DNA of 14,847 nucleotides from SLST01 sp046538735. Lineage in GTDB: Bacteria > Spirochaetota > Spirochaetia > DSM-27196 > SLST01. Made by a program: the position numbers and the translations under genes. Location of the stretch: contig JBKHII010000064.1 in the NCBI GenBank assembly GCA_046538735.1, positions 1 through 14,847 of the forward strand, given 5' to 3'. The notes under the pieces are model-generated. The model searched no databases, was not told the origin of the DNA, and worked only from the letters and a program-made list of their open reading frames with translations. Shown in pieces: positions 1-7,468 of this stretch (positions are counted from its first letter, which is position 1; each line of letters begins with the position of its first letter).

Positions 1-1660
1 CGAGATCGCGATCGGACGTGATCCCGCGGCCCCGGATGCGGCGACCAAGCGATTCGGCGTCGATCCGGTACTTGCGCGCGACATCCTCGGCGAAGCTCGA
101 GCCGGTGGGCGGCCCCGAGGCGATCTCGTACGTCCGCTCGGCGCGACCGTGCTCGTACCGAATCCCGGCGTTCAGCGTACCCAACAGACTCTCTCCGCGC
201 TCCGGAACGCGTTCGCGGTTGATCTCGGTCGCCGCGCGAGCGACTTCGTGGAAGTGCGTGGTGAAGACGCCCCGCACGCCGGCCAGACAGAGCCCGGTCA
301 GCACGGAGGTCGCTATTCGTTCCGCCTCTCGCGGGCCGGTGCCGGCGAGCGGCTCGTTGAGCAGGACCATGCTCGAGGGCGTCACGAGATCGAAGAGCGC
401 CGAGATACGCTGCGCCTCGTCCTCGAATCTGCCGAGCTCGTCGTCGAACTCCTCCTCGGCCGGGAAGTGCGTGTACACGGCATCCACCGGCGCGACGCTG
501 CCGCTCCGGGCGGGGATCGCGAGCCCGGCCTGCGCGAGGACGGTTGCGATTCCGACCGCCTGCGTGAAGGTGGTCTTTCCGCCGCCGTTCGGGCCGGTCA
601 GGACGAAGATACGAGCCGCGTCCGTGAACGCGACGTCGTTACGAACCATGCGCCTGGCGCCGTCCTTGCCGGTCCAGTGCGAGGCGAGACGGAGGTTGTA
701 GAGGCCGCGGAACTCGGTGAGGCGTCGATCTGAGTCCACGATAGCCGGGAAACTGATCGGGTAGCCGATCGCGCGCATCGAGCGCGAGAAGCCGGTGGCG
801 CCGAGGAAGAATGCGATTTCCGGATAGATCCGACGGAAGATCTCGGTGTTCACGGAGACGTACGAACGCAGCCGCCTCGCGAGCGGGCGCAGCATCGACC
901 GAAGGACGGCGTCCAGCTCCTCGAAGAGCGGGGCGAGCGGGAGTCGCTCGACCGCGCCCCCGAGGATCGCCTCGGTTCCCGGGGATCGCGACAGGGGGGT
1001 CTTCGTCGTGTACGGATCGCCGGTCGCCTTCCTGAGGAACCCGTTGAGGAAGTGACCCTCGTGATACTTCTTGTCGTTGATGCCGAGCAGTGCGGCCTCG
1101 ACCGGACGCAGTTTGTCGTCCAGGTTCACGCCGATGGTGACGCTCTGGTGCATCTTGATGCCGGACCTGAGCTCGGGGAGCTCGCGGGAAAGCTCGGAGA
1201 AGGCGGGATCGTTCTCACGCCTGCGAAGCTCGTCGCGCAACGCGCGGAGGCCGGATGACAGGCCTTCGGTGCGGTCGAGCAGCAGCCGCAGGCTTCGCAC
1301 GAGCTCAACGTAGAGCTCGAGCTCACCCAAACGCCACACCGCCTCGAGGAGCGGACGGTCGGTCTCCTTTCCGCTGCGCGAGAAGACGGTGAGTTCCTGC
1401 ATCGTGCGAACCACGTTCTCGAGCTCGTCGCACAGTTCCGGATTCGCCCACAAGGATCTCGCCGTCTCCTGCCGGTACTCGATCTCCTGAGGGCTCTGCG
1501 GGAGCTCCGTGAGCACCCGGAGCACCGCCTCTTCGCTGACTCCGCGGTGTGTCATCCCGGCCGCGATGGTTCGAAGCTCGAGATCGTGTACCGCGGAGTC
1601 GCTGAGACGAAACCGTTGAGACGACTCGGCTCCGGGCGGCACGAGCAGGGAGAGCGTCAT
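1..1660 (-). CDS. MutS-like ATPase (MutS domain III/V protein), 3' end outside window
   Basis: The reading frame is open from the ATG at 1660 to the left edge, giving about 553 residues with no stop; the C-terminus is missing. Seen: a helical N-terminal half (roughly residues 30-330) like the MutS core/lever region, then an ABC-type ATPase with Walker A GPNGGGKT at residues 356-363, a Walker B-like VLLNEPLAGTG around residues 432-442 and TTHFHE after it. There is no N-terminal mismatch-recognition domain, so this is not canonical MutS; it resembles the short MutS-related families of unclear role. The Walker B aspartate is replaced by Asn435, while the following Glu436 is kept. The ATG overlaps the trxB stop (ATGA), implying translational coupling in the ftsH-trxB operon. 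Family assignment is firm; the cellular role is unknown. Confidence 0.88.
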   Translation of the reverse strand, partial: MTLSLLVPPGAESSQRFRLSDSAVHDLELRTIAAGMTHRGVSEEAVLRVLTELPQSPQEIEYRQETARSLWANPELCDELENVVRTMQELTVFSRSGKETDRPLLEAVWRLGELELYVELVRSLRLLLDRTEGLSSGLRALRDELRRRENDPAFSELSRELPELRSGIKMHQSVTIGVNLDDKLRPVEAALLGINDKKYHEGHFLNGFLRKATGDPYTTKTPLSRSPGTEAILGGAVERLPLAPLFEELDAVLRSMLRPLARRLRSYVSVNTEIFRRIYPEIAFFLGATGFSRSMRAIGYPISFPAIVDSDRRLTEFRGLYNLRLASHWTGKDGARRMVRNDVAFTDAARIFVLTGPNGGGKTTFTQAVGIATVLAQAGLAIPARSGSVAPVDAVYTHFPAEEEFDDELGRFEDEAQRISALFDLVTPSSMVLLNEPLAGTGPREAERIATSVLTGLCLAGVRGVFTTHFHEVARAATEINRERVPERGESLLGTLNAGIRYEHGRAERTYEIASGPPTGSSFAEDVARKYRIDAESLGRRIRGRGITSDRDL

Positions 1661-2655
1661 CGCGCCGTTTTGCCCTCGATCTGCGAGACGGTGTGCGGTT
1701 GGACGTTCTTCAGGTCCACGAGGTAGTGTTCCGCCTCGAGCGCGGCCATGCACCCGGAACCGGCGGCGGTCACCGCCTGGCGATATACGCGATCCTTGAC
1801 GTCGCCGGCGGCGAAGACACCGGGAACGCTCGTTCGGGTGGAGTTCGGCTCGGCGATAATGTAGCCGGTCTCGTCCGTCGTGATCTGCGACTCGAGGAAA
1901 GCGGTGTTCGGCGTGTGTCCGATCGCGTAGAAGAGACCGCTCGCCTCGAGAATCGTCTCTTCACCGGTCTTGTTGTTCCTCACGCGGACGCCGGTGAGGG
2001 TCTGGTTGCCGAGCGCCTCCTGGGCCTCGGTGTTCCACATGATCGTGATCTTTGGATCGTTCATCACGCGGTGCTGCATCGTTTTCGCCGCACGCAGCAT
2101 GTCGCGCCTGACGAGCATCGTCACCGACGACCCGTACTTGCTCAGGTAGCTTGCTTCTTCGCACGCAGAATCCCCGCCGCCGATGACGATCAGCGGTCGC
2201 TGCCGGAAGAGCGGAAGGGCGCCGTCGCAGACCGCGCAGGCGGAGATCCCCTTCTGCCAGAAAAGCTCCTCGCCGGGGAGATCGAGACGTCTCGCCGTCG
2301 CGCCGGTGGCGATGATGAGCGCGGTGGCGGCGTACTCCGCGGTAGCGGTGAACACCTTGAGCGGCCTCTCGGATAGATCGACGCGCTCAACGGTCTCGGT
2401 CTTGATCCGCGCCCCGCACTTCTGCGACTGCGTGCGCATCTGATCCATCAACTCGGGTCCCGTGATCCCTTCCGGGAAGCCGGGGAAGTTCTCCACTTCG
2501 GTCGTCGTCGTGAGCTGACCACCGGCTGCGACGCCGCCGGCCATGAAGCCCTCAAAGAGGAGCGGATTTAACTCCGCTCGCCCGGTGTAAATCGCCGCGG
2601 TGTGCGCGGCGGGGCCGGAGCCCACGATGATTACGTTCTCAACGGCGTCACTCAT
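1657..2655 (-). CDS. trxB: Thioredoxin reductase (NADPH)
   Basis: 332 residues, full length for the low-molecular-weight thioredoxin reductase family. Enzyme: FAD-dependent transfer of electrons from NADPH to thioredoxin in the cytoplasm. Seen: FAD-binding GSGPAAHTAA at residues 12-21, redox-active CAVC (Cys140, Cys143), NADPH-binding GGGDSACEEA at 159-168 followed by VRR at 182-184 (expected to contact the NADP 2'-phosphate), and a C-terminal FAD motif around AAGDV (282-286). The segment GEGFMA-like/AAGGQLTTTTEVENFPGFPEG near residues 35-63 resembles the plant/fungal NTR branch more than E. coli TrxB, from memory. The ATG at 2655 directly follows the ftsH stop with no gap; its own stop overlaps the mutS-like ATG. 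Confidence 0.96.
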   Translation of the reverse strand: MSDAVENVIIVGSGPAAHTAAIYTGRAELNPLLFEGFMAGGVAAGGQLTTTTEVENFPGFPEGITGPELMDQMRTQSQKCGARIKTETVERVDLSERPLKVFTATAEYAATALIIATGATARRLDLPGEELFWQKGISACAVCDGALPLFRQRPLIVIGGGDSACEEASYLSKYGSSVTMLVRRDMLRAAKTMQHRVMNDPKITIMWNTEAQEALGNQTLTGVRVRNNKTGEETILEASGLFYAIGHTPNTAFLESQITTDETGYIIAEPNSTRTSVPGVFAAGDVKDRVYRQAVTAAGSGCMAALEAEHYLVDLKNVQPHTVSQIEGKTAR

Positions 2656-4557
2656 CTATTCGTCGTCTCCCGTGTCCGTGGTACCGGCGATGCCGACCAG
2701 CTCCTTGACCTTGGCACCACTCACCTGCTCCTGTTCGAGCAGGAGCTCGGCGAGCTCGTCCAGCGCCCGCTTGTTCTCGCGCAGGAGATCTTCCGACCGG
2801 GTGAACGCCCGGCGCAGAATCGACTTCACCTCTTCGTCGATCTCTCGCGCCGTCGCTTCGCTGTAGCTTCGTTGGCGACTGAGCTGCTCGCCGAGAAAGA
2901 CGTCGCGGTCGCCCTCGCCGAGCGCGATGTGCGCGAGATTGTCGCTCATGCCCCACATGGAGACCATCTGTCGCGCAGTCTCGGTGGCACGCTTCAGGTC
3001 GTCCGCTGCGCCGCTCGTCATGGAGTTGAAGGTGAGCATCTCGGCGGCGCGGCCGCCGAGCATCATGCTGAGCATGTCCTCGAGATACTCGCGGCTGTAG
3101 TTGTACCGCTCTTCCGCCTGCTCGAGCTGCGTCACGCCGAGCGCGCGTCCGCGCGGGACGATCGTCACCTTCGTCACGGGATCCATGTTCGGGAGCAGGG
3201 CAGCCGTGATCGCGTGACCCGCCTCGTGGTACGCGGTGATTCTACGCTCGCGATCGGTCATCTTGATCGACCTGCGCTCGAGGCCCATCATCAGACGGTC
3301 GCGCGCCATGTCTATGTCCTCGTCCGTGATCGTTTTCGCCCGGCGCCGCGCGGCCTGAAGCGCCGCTTCGTTGAGCAGGTTCTGGAGCTCGGCGCCGCTG
3401 AACCCGATCGTCCGCGTGGCGACCTTGCCGAGATCGACCGACGGGTCCATCGGCTTCTCGCGGGCATGCACGATCAGGATCTCTTCGCGCTCCGACTTCG
3501 TGGGCATGGGGATCGTGACCTGCCGGTCGAATCGTCCCGGCCGCAGCAGCGCGGGGTCGAGGATGTCGGGCCGGTTCGTCGCCGCGATTACGACCGTACT
3601 CTCGTTCTGCTCGAATCCGTCGAGCTCGCTCAGCATCTGGTTGAGCGTCTGCTCGCGCTCGTCGTGACCACCACCGAGACCCGCACCGCGGTGACGGCCG
3701 ATCGAGTCGAGCTCGTCGATGAAGATGATGCTCGGGGACTTCTTCTTCGCGTCCCGGAAGAGGTTCCGAACGCGGGAGGCGCCAACGCCTACGAACATCT
3801 CCATGAAGTCGGATCCGCTCATGCTGAAGAACGGGACGCCCGCCTCGCCCGCGATTGCCCGCGCGATCAGCGTCTTCCCGGTGCCCGGAGGACCAACGAG
3901 AAGAATGCCCTTCGGAGATCGGGCTCCGAGCTCACGGTAACGGCTCGGGTCCTTCAGGAAGTCGACGATTTCCATCACCTCTTCCTTCGCGCCCTCGAGG
4001 CCTGCTACGTCCGAGAAGGTAGTCCGCTCCTTCGTCTGCTCGTAGAGCTTGGCCTTGTTTTCCCCGACCTGGAAGATCCCGCGGCCCTGGCCCCGGATAT
4101 TCCGGAACAGCGAGAAGAAGATCCAGAGCAGGAAGATGTAGGGAAGAATGCTGATCAGAACCCCAAAGAAACTCGGCTGGTCGGACGGCCGGGTATCGAT
4201 CTCAACGTTGTTCTCCTCCAGCAAGGTGAGGAGCTCCGGATCCCCGAACCGCGGGACGTAGGTGGTGAATCCGGTCCGACCCCCGAGCCCGGTCGGGGCG
4301 TCTTCGGCGGTGGATCGACCGGTGACGCGATCTCCCTGTATCGTGACCGACCGAATCTCACCCTGCGATACGAGTTGCTTGAACTGCGAGTAGGTAATCT
4401 CTTCGCCGGATCCCGCCCCCTGAAAGAGGTTGATGAACGTGGAGAGCAGGACGAAGATCAGGACCAGCGGCACGATCAGCCGCCAGTTGAACGAGGGGCG
4501 GGGACCTTGTCCCTCCCCTTGGTCTTGATCGTTCCGGTCGTTCTCGTCTTGTGGCAT
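2656..4557 (-). CDS. ftsH: ATP-dependent zinc metalloprotease FtsH
   Basis: 633 residues, the usual length. A membrane-anchored AAA+ protease that degrades misfolded membrane proteins and short-lived regulators. Seen in order: hydrophilic acidic N-terminus (1-22), TM1 about 25-45, periplasmic domain about 50-130, TM2 about 132-152, AAA module with Walker A GPPGTGKT (222-229), pore motif MFVGVG (254-259), Walker B IIFIDELDS (277-285), second region of homology NRPDILDPALLRPGRFDR (328-345), zinc site HEAGH (444-448) with the third-ligand region TSGAADD (514-520), and an acidic tail. The frame is open upstream to 5337, but homology starts at MPQDEND, so the ATG at 4557 is chosen. No Shine-Dalgarno precedes it; a promoter-like pair ends 6 nt before the ATG. 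First gene of the ftsH-trxB-mutS-like operon. Confidence 0.96.
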   Translation of the reverse strand: MPQDENDRNDQDQGEGQGPRPSFNWRLIVPLVLIFVLLSTFINLFQGAGSGEEITYSQFKQLVSQGEIRSVTIQGDRVTGRSTAEDAPTGLGGRTGFTTYVPRFGDPELLTLLEENNVEIDTRPSDQPSFFGVLISILPYIFLLWIFFSLFRNIRGQGRGIFQVGENKAKLYEQTKERTTFSDVAGLEGAKEEVMEIVDFLKDPSRYRELGARSPKGILLVGPPGTGKTLIARAIAGEAGVPFFSMSGSDFMEMFVGVGASRVRNLFRDAKKKSPSIIFIDELDSIGRHRGAGLGGGHDEREQTLNQMLSELDGFEQNESTVVIAATNRPDILDPALLRPGRFDRQVTIPMPTKSEREEILIVHAREKPMDPSVDLGKVATRTIGFSGAELQNLLNEAALQAARRRAKTITDEDIDMARDRLMMGLERRSIKMTDRERRITAYHEAGHAITAALLPNMDPVTKVTIVPRGRALGVTQLEQAEERYNYSREYLEDMLSMMLGGRAAEMLTFNSMTSGAADDLKRATETARQMVSMWGMSDNLAHIALGEGDRDVFLGEQLSRQRSYSEATAREIDEEVKSILRRAFTRSEDLLRENKRALDELAELLLEQEQVSGAKVKELVGIAGTTDTGDDE

Positions 4558-4563
4558 ATCGTT

Positions 4564-4592
4564 AAAGTAGCGAATAGTCGCGGTCTGAACAA
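4564..4592 (-). promoter_or_regulatory. Putative leaderless promoter of ftsH
   Basis: On the minus strand TTGTTC (4592-4587), a 17-nt spacer, and TACTTT (4569-4564), then exactly 6 nt before the ATG at 4557. Matches to consensus are moderate (3 of 6 in each box), but the spacing recurs at three other genes in this window and no ribosome-binding site is present. Transcription would start at or next to the A of the ATG. The -35 box overlaps that of the divergent DUF212 gene. Confidence 0.45.
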
Positions 4593-4614
4593 ACAGGGCA
4601 AGAGGGGGTACACT
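4586..4614 (+). promoter_or_regulatory. Putative leaderless promoter of the DUF212 gene
   Basis: TGAACA (4586-4591), 17-nt spacer, TACACT (4609-4614), then 6 nt to the ATG at 4621. A G-run (4604-4608) lies 12 nt upstream of the ATG, too far for a typical Shine-Dalgarno and inside the promoter spacer. The -35-like box shares five bases with the ftsH -35, so the two polymerases would compete. Confidence 0.45.
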
Positions 4615-4620
4615 GACCAG

Positions 4621-5046
4621 ATGGAGTGGTTCCCGCAGGTCCTGTTGACCGCCGTAGGCGTACAGGTCTTCTGTCAGGTCTTCAAGCTCGCCCTCTATTC
4701 GATTCGAGATCGACGGTTCACTCCCGCCTACCTGGTCACGGCGGGCGGCGTCCCGAGCGCGCACTCCGCCTTCGTCACGGCGCTGGCGGTGGCGATCGGC
4801 ATCAGAAACGGCTTCGCATCGGATACCTTCGCGCTCGCCTTCGTCTTCAGTGCGATCGTTATCTACGACGCGTACCGGCTGCGCGGCCACGTGCAACGCC
4901 ATGCAGAGGTCATCAATCAGCTGGTGCTGCGCCCCGCCGGTGAGGAGCCGGTCTCGGAGATGGTCGGCCACTCGCTGTCGGAGATCGCCGCGGGCGTGCT
5001 TCTGGGCGGTGGAGTGTCCGCGATCGCTACGCTGGTGTGGGTGTAG
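4621..5046 (+). CDS. Divergent PAP2 family (DUF212) membrane protein
   Basis: 141 residues. Seen: hydrophobic helix near the N-terminus (about 5-22), the signature GGVPSAHSAFVTALA (about residues 40-54), further hydrophobic helices at about 65-81 and 122-141, and YDAYRLRGHVQRHAEVIN after the third helix. The PSxHSA motif and length fit the YuiD/DUF212 family, related to acid phosphatases/lipid phosphatases. The biochemical activity of this family is not settled as far as I know. Single gene, divergent from ftsH (63 nt between starts) and convergent with the secreted-protein gene ending at 5067 (20 nt apart, no terminator hairpin seen). The ATG at 4621 gives the canonical family N-terminus. 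Confidence 0.9.
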   Translation: MEWFPQVLLTAVGVQVFCQVFKLALYSIRDRRFTPAYLVTAGGVPSAHSAFVTALAVAIGIRNGFASDTFALAFVFSAIVIYDAYRLRGHVQRHAEVINQLVLRPAGEEPVSEMVGHSLSEIAAGVLLGGGVSAIATLVWV

Positions 5047-5066
5047 GCGGGCTCGAGAAGTCGCGG

Positions 5067-5750
5067 TCAGTAGTGCTCGTAGCGAACGATCTCGTCGATC
5101 TGCATGCGCACCGAGACGCTCGCCTCGTAGTTGCCGTCCCGCACCCCCATACGCGGCGAGTCGGAAATGATCACGGCGCCCGCGATTCGGTGCGGTCGGT
5201 TCAGCTCGATCGTCCGGGCGTGGTTTCGGACGGCCATTCTGATCGCGTCGCGCAACGCGTCCGTCTTGATCGAGGGACCGCGAATGAACGGCGCGACGCC
5301 GACGCCGGTTGAGACGGTATTCGCCGCGCTCCGCCACCCCAGATACCAGTGCGATTGCTGCTCGTCCACGGTGTAGAAGATTCTTGCGTAGAGCCGGTCG
5401 CGATCGACCCAGGTCTGGAAGACCTCAAGACGTGGGTCGCCGCGGACGATCGTGGCGTAGGGCGTGAGGTCGAATTCCTCCTGGACCTGCCTCGTCCGAT
5501 CCGCCGGCACGTACGAGAAGCGGAACCCGTAGATCATGCCGGAGAGGATGAAGGTTGCTTCGTCCAGCAGGCGCTCGACCGCGACCTCGCGCGGAACGGG
5601 ACGCTCGCCGCCGTCCGCGACGAGCGGGTCGAGCTCGCTCCACACCTCGATGACGATGATCGGATCGTCGGGTGTCTGACCGTGGAGGCCGGGAACGAGA
5701 AGCGCACAGAGCGCGATCGAGACTGCGAGACGGATGAACGGAGGCCTCAC
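5067..5750 (-). CDS. Exported protein of unknown function
   Basis: 227 residues beginning with GTG at 5750. Seen: a short basic n-region, a hydrophobic core about residues 7-20 (LAVSIALCALLVPG) and a likely signal-peptidase I site near GLHG-Q (23-25); the mature part is about 200 residues, mixed alpha/beta in appearance, without cysteines or a motif I can name. I do not recognise the family. The segment DEATFILSGMIYGFRFSYVP (64-83) and the C-terminal ISDSPRMGVRDGNYEAS region look most ordered. It is read right after the rhomboid gene with a 4-nt gap, so the two are very probably co-transcribed. No Shine-Dalgarno is evident; coupling to rhomboid translation is likely. Confidence 0.82.
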   Translation of the reverse strand: MRPPFIRLAVSIALCALLVPGLHGQTPDDPIIVIEVWSELDPLVADGGERPVPREVAVERLLDEATFILSGMIYGFRFSYVPADRTRQVQEEFDLTPYATIVRGDPRLEVFQTWVDRDRLYARIFYTVDEQQSHWYLGWRSAANTVSTGVGVAPFIRGPSIKTDALRDAIRMAVRNHARTIELNRPHRIAGAVIISDSPRMGVRDGNYEASVSVRMQIDEIVRYEHY

Positions 5751-5754
5751 GCGT

Positions 5755-6399
5755 CTAGTATCGGCTGCTGTCCCGGAACACGGTAATCGGGTTGATGCGC
5801 AGCCGGACGACGAGATAGAGGAAGCCCACCGCGAACCCTATGAGGTGCGTCATGTGCGCGACGTTGCCGCCGGTGCGCGTCAGCGTATTGAAGAGCTCGA
5901 GCGCTGCGTAGCCGATCACGAGGATCGGCGCTCTGATCGGCAGGATGCCGAAGAGCAGGATGTTCGAGTGCGGGTAGTAGGTGGCGAACGCCAGGAGGAC
6001 GGCGAAGACCGCACCCGATGCGCCCACGAGCGCCACGTTGTACGTGCCGGTCAGGACGTAGACGCCGAAGGAGAGGAGCCCGGCAAGCGTGCCGTTGAGC
6101 AGGTAGAAGAGCAGGAACTCGTCCGATCCGATTCGCCGCTCGAGCTGGATTCCGAAGAAGAAGATCCCGAGCATGTTGAACAGCAGATGCCAGGTTCCTC
6201 CATGGACGAACATGTAGGTGAACGGTTGCCAGATCCACGTACGGACGATGACGGCGCCCGGGATCAGCGCGAGACGGGACAAAATCGCCGGCGAGATCAT
6301 CCCGAGCAGGAAGACACCTACGTTGATACCGATGAGTATGAGCGCGGCGTTGTAGTACTGGAAGCCGAACGGCCGCTGGTAGAATGGCAGTTTCTCCAC
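5755..6399 (-). CDS. Rhomboid family intramembrane serine protease
   Basis: 214 residues. Seen: about six hydrophobic helices, the L1/TM2 motif HGGTWHLLFNMLGIFFFG (66-83) with His66, His71 and Asn75, the nucleophile motif GASGAVFA with Ser128, and the catalytic histidine in HMTHLIGFAVGF (His185). Ser-His dyad and order fit bacterial rhomboid proteases, which cut transmembrane substrates in the inner membrane. The start is GTG at 6399; there is no Shine-Dalgarno, but a good promoter pair ends 6 nt upstream, so the mRNA is probably leaderless. Followed after 4 nt by an exported protein of unknown function, a candidate partner or substrate (inference). Substrate cannot be read from sequence. Confidence 0.93.
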   Translation of the reverse strand: MEKLPFYQRPFGFQYYNAALILIGINVGVFLLGMISPAILSRLALIPGAVIVRTWIWQPFTYMFVHGGTWHLLFNMLGIFFFGIQLERRIGSDEFLLFYLLNGTLAGLLSFGVYVLTGTYNVALVGASGAVFAVLLAFATYYPHSNILLFGILPIRAPILVIGYAALELFNTLTRTGGNVAHMTHLIGFAVGFLYLVVRLRINPITVFRDSSRY

Positions 6400-6405
6400 G
6401 GTTCA

Positions 6406-6434
6406 AAGCTACGTGGCGGCTCACGAGCGGTCAA
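6406..6434 (-). promoter_or_regulatory. Putative leaderless promoter of the rhomboid gene
   Basis: On the minus strand TTGACC (6434-6429; 5 of 6 to consensus), 17-nt spacer, TAGCTT (6411-6406), then 6 nt to the GTG at 6399. This is the best of the four leaderless-type promoters in the window. Confidence 0.55.
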
Positions 6435-6440
6435 GGCAGA

Positions 6441-6469
6441 TTCTCAGGCCGGTCCGGACCGGGTATCAT
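6441..6469 (+). promoter_or_regulatory. Putative promoter of the AXE1 esterase-rlmE operon
   Basis: TTCTCA (6441-6446), 17-nt spacer, TATCAT (6464-6469). Transcription would begin near 6476, giving a 5' leader of about 10 nt that contains GGAGG just ahead of the ATG at 6486. It lies back to back with the rhomboid promoter. Confidence 0.4.
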
Positions 6470-6485
6470 GAAGTCGGAGGAACCG

Positions 6486-7466
6486 ATGCAGATCGATATG
6501 CCGCTCGAGCAACTGAAGACGTACGCCGGCCGGAATCCGAAACCGGCCGATTTCGATCACTACTGGGAGCGGGCGCTCGCGGAGCTGGACGCGACTCCGC
6601 CACAGATCGAGATGACACCGGCCGACTTCTCGGCTCCGCACGCGGAATGCTTCGACCTCTCCTTCACCGGTGTTCGCGGAGCGCGGGTTCGCGCGAAGGT
6701 CGTGAAGCCGAAGGGCGGTCCGGGGACGGAGGCGATGCGCGCCCCGGCCGGGCTGCCCGCGCTCGTCCATTTTCACGGCTACACGATGAGCTCGGGCGAC
6801 TGGAGCGGCTACCTCGGCTGGGCCGGCGCGGGCTTCGTCTCCGCCGCGCTCGATTGTCGCGGCCAGGGCGGCGGGAGCGAGGATGTGGGCGGGGTGCTCG
6901 GGAACACGCACAACGGGCACATCATCCGGGGGCTGGACGACCACGAGGACAAGCTGCTCTTCCGGGACATCTACCTGGATACCGTTCGGCTCGCTCGCAT
7001 CGTGATGGACTTCGCGGATGTCGACCCGGACCGGGTGGGGGCGACCGGCGGCTCGCAGGGCGGCGGGCTCGCGCTCGCCTGCGCCTCACTCGAGCCACGA
7101 ATCAAGCGCGCCGCGCCGGTCTACCCCTTCCTGTCCGACTTCCAGCGCGTCTGGGAGATGGACCTCGCGAAGGGTGCCTACCAGGAGATTCAGGACTACT
7201 TCAGACGGTTCGATCCCACCCACGCGCGCGAACGGGAGGTGTTCACGCGCCTCGGGTATATTGACGTCCACCACCTGGCCCCCCGCATCAGGGCGAACAC
7301 GCTCATGTTCACCGGTCTCATGGACGAGATCTGTCCTCCGTCCACGCAGTTTGCCGCGTACAACGCGATCACAGCGCCGAAATCGATGGTGATCTACCCC
7401 GACTTCCGGCACGAACACCTGCCCGGCTCGCAGGACCGCATCGTGGCGCACATGCTGGAGCTGTAG
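6486..7466 (+). CDS. Acetyl xylan esterase family (AXE1/cephalosporin-C deacetylase-like) hydrolase
   Basis: 326 residues, matching the roughly 325 of the AXE1 family (carbohydrate esterase family 7). Expected reaction: deacetylation of short acetylated xylo-oligosaccharides or related acetyl esters; the family is cytoplasmic and no signal peptide is seen here. Seen: family N-terminus DMPLEQLKTYAGRNPKPADFD (4-24), oxyanion-side HFHGY (95-99), RGQGGGS (125-131), nucleophile GGSQGG with Ser190, Asp280 in GLMDEICPP and His309 in PDFRHEH as the probable triad. Two in-frame ATGs exist; the one at 6486 is chosen because GGAGG (6476-6480) sits 5 nt upstream and the protein then begins like the family. 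The rlmE gene follows after 2 nt. Natural substrate is uncertain. Confidence 0.92.
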   Translation: MQIDMPLEQLKTYAGRNPKPADFDHYWERALAELDATPPQIEMTPADFSAPHAECFDLSFTGVRGARVRAKVVKPKGGPGTEAMRAPAGLPALVHFHGYTMSSGDWSGYLGWAGAGFVSAALDCRGQGGGSEDVGGVLGNTHNGHIIRGLDDHEDKLLFRDIYLDTVRLARIVMDFADVDPDRVGATGGSQGGGLALACASLEPRIKRAAPVYPFLSDFQRVWEMDLAKGAYQEIQDYFRRFDPTHAREREVFTRLGYIDVHHLAPRIRANTLMFTGLMDEICPPSTQFAAYNAITAPKSMVIYPDFRHEHLPGSQDRIVAHMLEL

Positions 7467-7468
7467 CG

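Noticed and set aside
2602..5046. Very long plus-strand open frame (814 codons)
   Set aside because: It is the antisense shadow of ftsH; only its last 141 codons (from 4621) are a real gene with family motifs, the rest is Arg/Asp-rich low-complexity sequence typical of GC-rich shadows.
5047..5066. Bidirectional terminator between the convergent DUF212 and exported-protein genes
   Set aside because: The 20-nt gap contains no inverted repeat.
4558..5337. Upstream extension of the ftsH frame on the minus strand
   Set aside because: The 260 extra residues have shadow-type composition and lie antisense to the DUF212 gene; FtsH homology begins at 4557.
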